The notes below the pieces were generated by a model. That model was not told where the DNA came from. It ran no database searches and saw nothing but the letters and a program-made list of their open reading frames with translations. This document shows positions 61,924 to 64,000 of a stretch of DNA of 64,000 bases, piece by piece (the first letter of the stretch is position 1; every line of letters starts with the position of its first letter). The stretch comes from Planctomycetota bacterium (GTDB lineage: Bacteria > Planctomycetota > UBA1135 > GCA-002686595): assembly GCA_020638835.1 (NCBI GenBank), contig JACKHV010000001.1:186001-250000 (forward strand), written 5' to 3'. Position numbers and translations under genes: made by a program.

Positions 61924-62619
61924 ATGCGCATCATCGCCGGAGAACACCGTGGCCGCCGCCTCGCCGCCCCGCCCGGGCAAGGCACTCGGCCGATGCTGGA
62001 CCGAGTGCGGGAGGCCATGTTCTCGACGCTCGGGGACGGCATCGTCGGGGCGCGCGTCCTCGACCTCTTCGCCGGCACCGGGAGCCTGGGCCTGGAGGCG
62101 CTCTCGCGGGGCGCCGAGGAGGCGCTGTTCATCGAGCGCGACCCGCGCGTCGTGAAGGTGCTCAGCGAGAACGTGAAGTCGCTGAACCTCGAGTCGAAGG
62201 CACTGATCCGCGCCAGCGACGCCCTCGACCCGCGCTCGTGGAAGGCGCTCGGCGACGAACCGCCGCTCGTGGTCTTCCTCGACCCGCCGTACCCCTTCCT
62301 GAAGGACGACCGGCGCCCGAAGGTCTTCGCGGCGATCGAAGCGCTGCGCAAGGACTACCTGGCACCCGGCGGCCGCATCGTCTTCCACTGCCCGCGGCGG
62401 CAGGTCGACGACGAACACTTCCCCGACGACTGCGTCGCGCACGAGCGCATCTACGGCAACTCCGCGCTCTGGTACATCGAGCCGGCCGGCGACGCCTTCT
62501 ACGAGCCCGAGCTGTCGGTGGACTCGATCGACTACGGCGAGGACGATTTGCTCGTCGACGACTTCGACGACGAGGACCAGCTGATCGACATGAGCTGGGT
62601 CGACGAGGACGACGAGTGA
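61924..62619 (+). CDS. rsmD: 16S rRNA (guanine-N2)-methyltransferase RsmD
   Basis: A 231-residue class I methyltransferase that modifies G966 of 16S rRNA. Motif I is VLDLFAGTGSLGLEALSRGA, and the catalytic NPPY-type motif appears as VFLDPPYPFL. The N-terminal MRIIAGEHRGRRLAAPPGQG is typical of RsmD. The C-terminus carries an unusual acidic tail of about 40 residues (SIDYGEDDLLVDDFDDEDQL). Its TGA overlaps the GTG of the next gene, coupling the two. Confidence 0.95.
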   Translation: MRIIAGEHRGRRLAAPPGQGTRPMLDRVREAMFSTLGDGIVGARVLDLFAGTGSLGLEALSRGAEEALFIERDPRVVKVLSENVKSLNLESKALIRASDALDPRSWKALGDEPPLVVFLDPPYPFLKDDRRPKVFAAIEALRKDYLAPGGRIVFHCPRRQVDDEHFPDDCVAHERIYGNSALWYIEPAGDAFYEPELSVDSIDYGEDDLLVDDFDDEDQLIDMSWVDEDDE

Positions 62620-63779
62620 ACGAACTCCGCGGCCGGCTCGCGCTGGGCGGTGCCCTGGTGACGGGGCGCGTCCTGTTCGACGGGCCGACCATCGCTGCGG
62701 TCGAGCCGTTGCCCGAGCTCGCCGGCGAAGACTCGATGCCGATCGTCGCGCCGGGCTTCGTCGACCTGCACGTGCACGGCTTCGGCGGCTGCGATCCGTT
62801 GGAGGACCTGGCGGGTATGGCGGCGGCGCTCGCGCGGCAGGGGACGACGGCTTTCCAACCGACGCTCTTCCCCGGCGATCCGCAGCGGCTCGGCGCCGAC
62901 TGTGTGGCGCTGTGGTCCGTCGCCGAGGTTCTGCGCAGCGGCGCGCGCGTGGTGGGCATCCACTGCGAAGGGCCGTTCGTCAATCCGGCGGCGGCGGGGG
63001 CCCTGCCGGTGCACGACCTGGCGTTGCCGACGGTCGAAGCGCTGCGCGCGATCCTCGGGCCGTCGACGGGCGGCGGGCGCGGCGTGCGGACGATGACGAT
63101 CGCGCCGGAGTTGCCGGGCGCGCTGGATCTCGTGCGGGAACTCGCGCGCTGCGGCGTGCGCGCTTCGCTCGGGCACTCGCGCGCCCGCGCGGAAGACGCG
63201 CGCCGCGCCGAGTCCGCCGGCGCTTCGGGCGTGACGCACCTCTACAACGCGATGTCCGGCCACCACCACCGCGAGGCGGGACTCGTCAGCGCGGCGTTGC
63301 TCTCGGACTTGTGCTTCGCGGAGCTGATCGGCGACTTGGTGCACGTCGGCGTCGAGGGGGTGCAGGTTGCGCTCGCGGCGCGGGGGCCGCAGGGGCTGGC
63401 GCTCGTGTCGGACGCGCTGCGAGGAGCGGGCACGGGTTGCGATCACTTCCACTCGCACGGTCGCGAGCACTTGCTGCAGGGCGGCGCGGCCTACTACCCG
63501 CCGCAGTCCGAGGGCGAAGGACCGACACTCGCGGGGTCCGCGTGTTCGCAGCTCGAGATGGTGCGGCGGCTGACACGAGCGGGCGCCGTGTCGCTCGCAG
63601 AGGCCCTGACGATGGCGTCGGAGACCCCGGCGCGCGCACTCGGGCTCGAGCACCAACTCGGCACGCTGACCCCCGGCGCGGCGGCGGACTTCGTCGTGCT
63701 GCGCGGCGCGGACCTCGAGCTCAGCGAAGTCTGGGTGCGCGGCGAGAAGTACGGTACCGCGTTCGTTTTTCCAAAATAG
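62616..63779 (+). CDS. nagA: N-acetylglucosamine-6-phosphate deacetylase-like amidohydrolase
   Basis: A 387-residue enzyme of the NagA family. Visible are VAPGFVDLHVHGFGGCDPLE (HxH metal site), GIHCEGPFVNPAAAGA (the Glu ligand), LGHSRARAED and THLYNAMSGHHHREAGLVSA (His ligands), LVSDALRGAG (catalytic Asp). It would remove acetyl from GlcNAc-6-phosphate, which may come from wall turnover. GTG 62616 overlaps the rsmD stop. The last residues (KYGTAFVFPK) and the TAG stop come from the long hairpin element. Confidence 0.93.
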   Translation: MNELRGRLALGGALVTGRVLFDGPTIAAVEPLPELAGEDSMPIVAPGFVDLHVHGFGGCDPLEDLAGMAAALARQGTTAFQPTLFPGDPQRLGADCVALWSVAEVLRSGARVVGIHCEGPFVNPAAAGALPVHDLALPTVEALRAILGPSTGGGRGVRTMTIAPELPGALDLVRELARCGVRASLGHSRARAEDARRAESAGASGVTHLYNAMSGHHHREAGLVSAALLSDLCFAELIGDLVHVGVEGVQVALAARGPQGLALVSDALRGAGTGCDHFHSHGREHLLQGGAAYYPPQSEGEGPTLAGSACSQLEMVRRLTRAGAVSLAEALTMASETPARALGLEHQLGTLTPGAAADFVVLRGADLELSEVWVRGEKYGTAFVFPK

Positions 63780-63845
63780 CGGGACGCGCGCCGAGGGCGC
63801 GCGTCCCGCTATTTTGGAAAAACGAACGCGGTACCGTACTTCTCG
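63743..63845. repeat. Long hairpin element, copy 9 (same arm type as copy 5)
   Basis: A 103-bp inverted repeat with almost completely paired arms: CGAGAAGTACGGTACCGCGT, then TCGTTTTTCCAAAATAGCGG and GACGCGCGCC, with the loop GAG. It supplies the stop of the nagA-like gene, and the opposite gene's TGA begins at the next base. Confidence 0.95.
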
Positions 63846-64000
63846 TCACGGGTACATGAAATCGAACGCGTCCCCGTGCGGGTCGCCGTTCGCGTCCAGC
63901 CACGAGTCGAGCACGATGCCGACGTTCGGATCGGTGAGGCGCTGGATCAGGTCCGCGCCGAGCGGGCCCGCGAGGTTCGGGTTGACCGCGCCGAGGCGCA
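63846..64000 (-). CDS. C-terminus of an unidentified protein, 5' part outside window
   Basis: The last 51 codons of a minus-strand gene, open to the window edge. The tail reads GIVLDSWLDANGDPHGDAFD followed by FMYP. It shows normal coding composition but no recognised motif; DANGDPHGDA could be a calcium-type loop. The stop directly abuts the long hairpin element, as in other genes here. Confidence 0.65.
   Translation of the reverse strand, partial: RLGAVNPNLAGPLGADLIQRLTDPNVGIVLDSWLDANGDPHGDAFDFMYP

Noticed and set aside
9782..63845. CRISPR array interpretation of the repeats
   Set aside because: The repeats are widely dispersed, palindromic and variable inside, with no regular spacers and no cas gene.
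9782..63845. Ordinary insertion-sequence ends for the hairpins
   Set aside because: No transposase lies between any two copies, and arms are adjacent across a short loop; target duplications were not seen. A non-autonomous element remains possible and is kept as a hypothesis.
1..64000. tRNA, rRNA, tmRNA, RNase P or SRP RNA genes
   Set aside because: No segment with a tRNA cloverleaf or conserved motif of these RNAs was found by eye; a covariance search would be needed to exclude them firmly.

Overview
The window is a GC-rich chromosomal segment that looks like Planctomycetota. The signs are ECF-type sigma factors paired with membrane Ser/Thr kinases, large secreted FG-GAP/VCBS-type proteins that share a C-terminal FQFWYRDP-type module, carboxypeptidase-regulatory-like secreted proteins, many short operons, and very long antisense shadow ORFs. 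The genus cannot be fixed from sequence alone. No rRNA, tRNA, CRISPR array, transposase or phage gene was seen.

Layout. 0-10.4 kb: an ABC (MacB/LolD-type) export operon, a fasciclin gene divergent from an ECF sigma factor that sits directly before a CarH-like cobalamin-binding sensor, a ThuA-like lipoprotein, an AlkB homologue, a glyoxalase-fold protein, a lipoprotein, and a sigma factor/protein kinase pair. 10.4-16.3 kb: a quinol-type nitric oxide reductase with an FNR-like box, a thioredoxin-like selenoprotein, a methyltransferase with a coiled-coil tail, and a BI-1 family membrane protein. 16.3-30.3 kb: an accessory-looking stretch of lower GC with secreted proteins, a ParDE pair, and a partial mutS copy separated from intact mutS by two secreted-protein genes. 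30.5-46.4 kb: a secreted protein, a sugar epimerase, ATP-dependent PEP carboxykinase, a TPR protein, a candidate double-UGA secreted redoxin, a MIP18-type Fe-S assembly protein, a radical SAM protein, an ABC-F ATPase and two coupled amidohydrolases. 46.4-55.8 kb: an NAD-linked formate dehydrogenase whose alpha subunit is read through a UGA (selenocysteine), a long leader with a terminator, an SGNH hydrolase, a glutamine amidotransferase and ClpB. 56-64 kb: two FG-GAP secreted proteins, DapA, PdxJ, RsmD, a NagA-like deacetylase and a partial gene.

Two themes stand out. First, three genes carry in-frame UGA codons with a bacterial SECIS-like hairpin at the expected distance: formate dehydrogenase, a UGPC thioredoxin-like lipoprotein, and a secreted protein with two consecutive UGA codons. 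Second, nine complete, near-perfect inverted repeats of about 83-109 bp (plus one half copy and one short remnant) lie between genes. Most sit exactly at stop codons, often overlapping both stops of convergent genes. The arms differ between copies but stay complementary within each copy, which points to selection on the hairpin itself.
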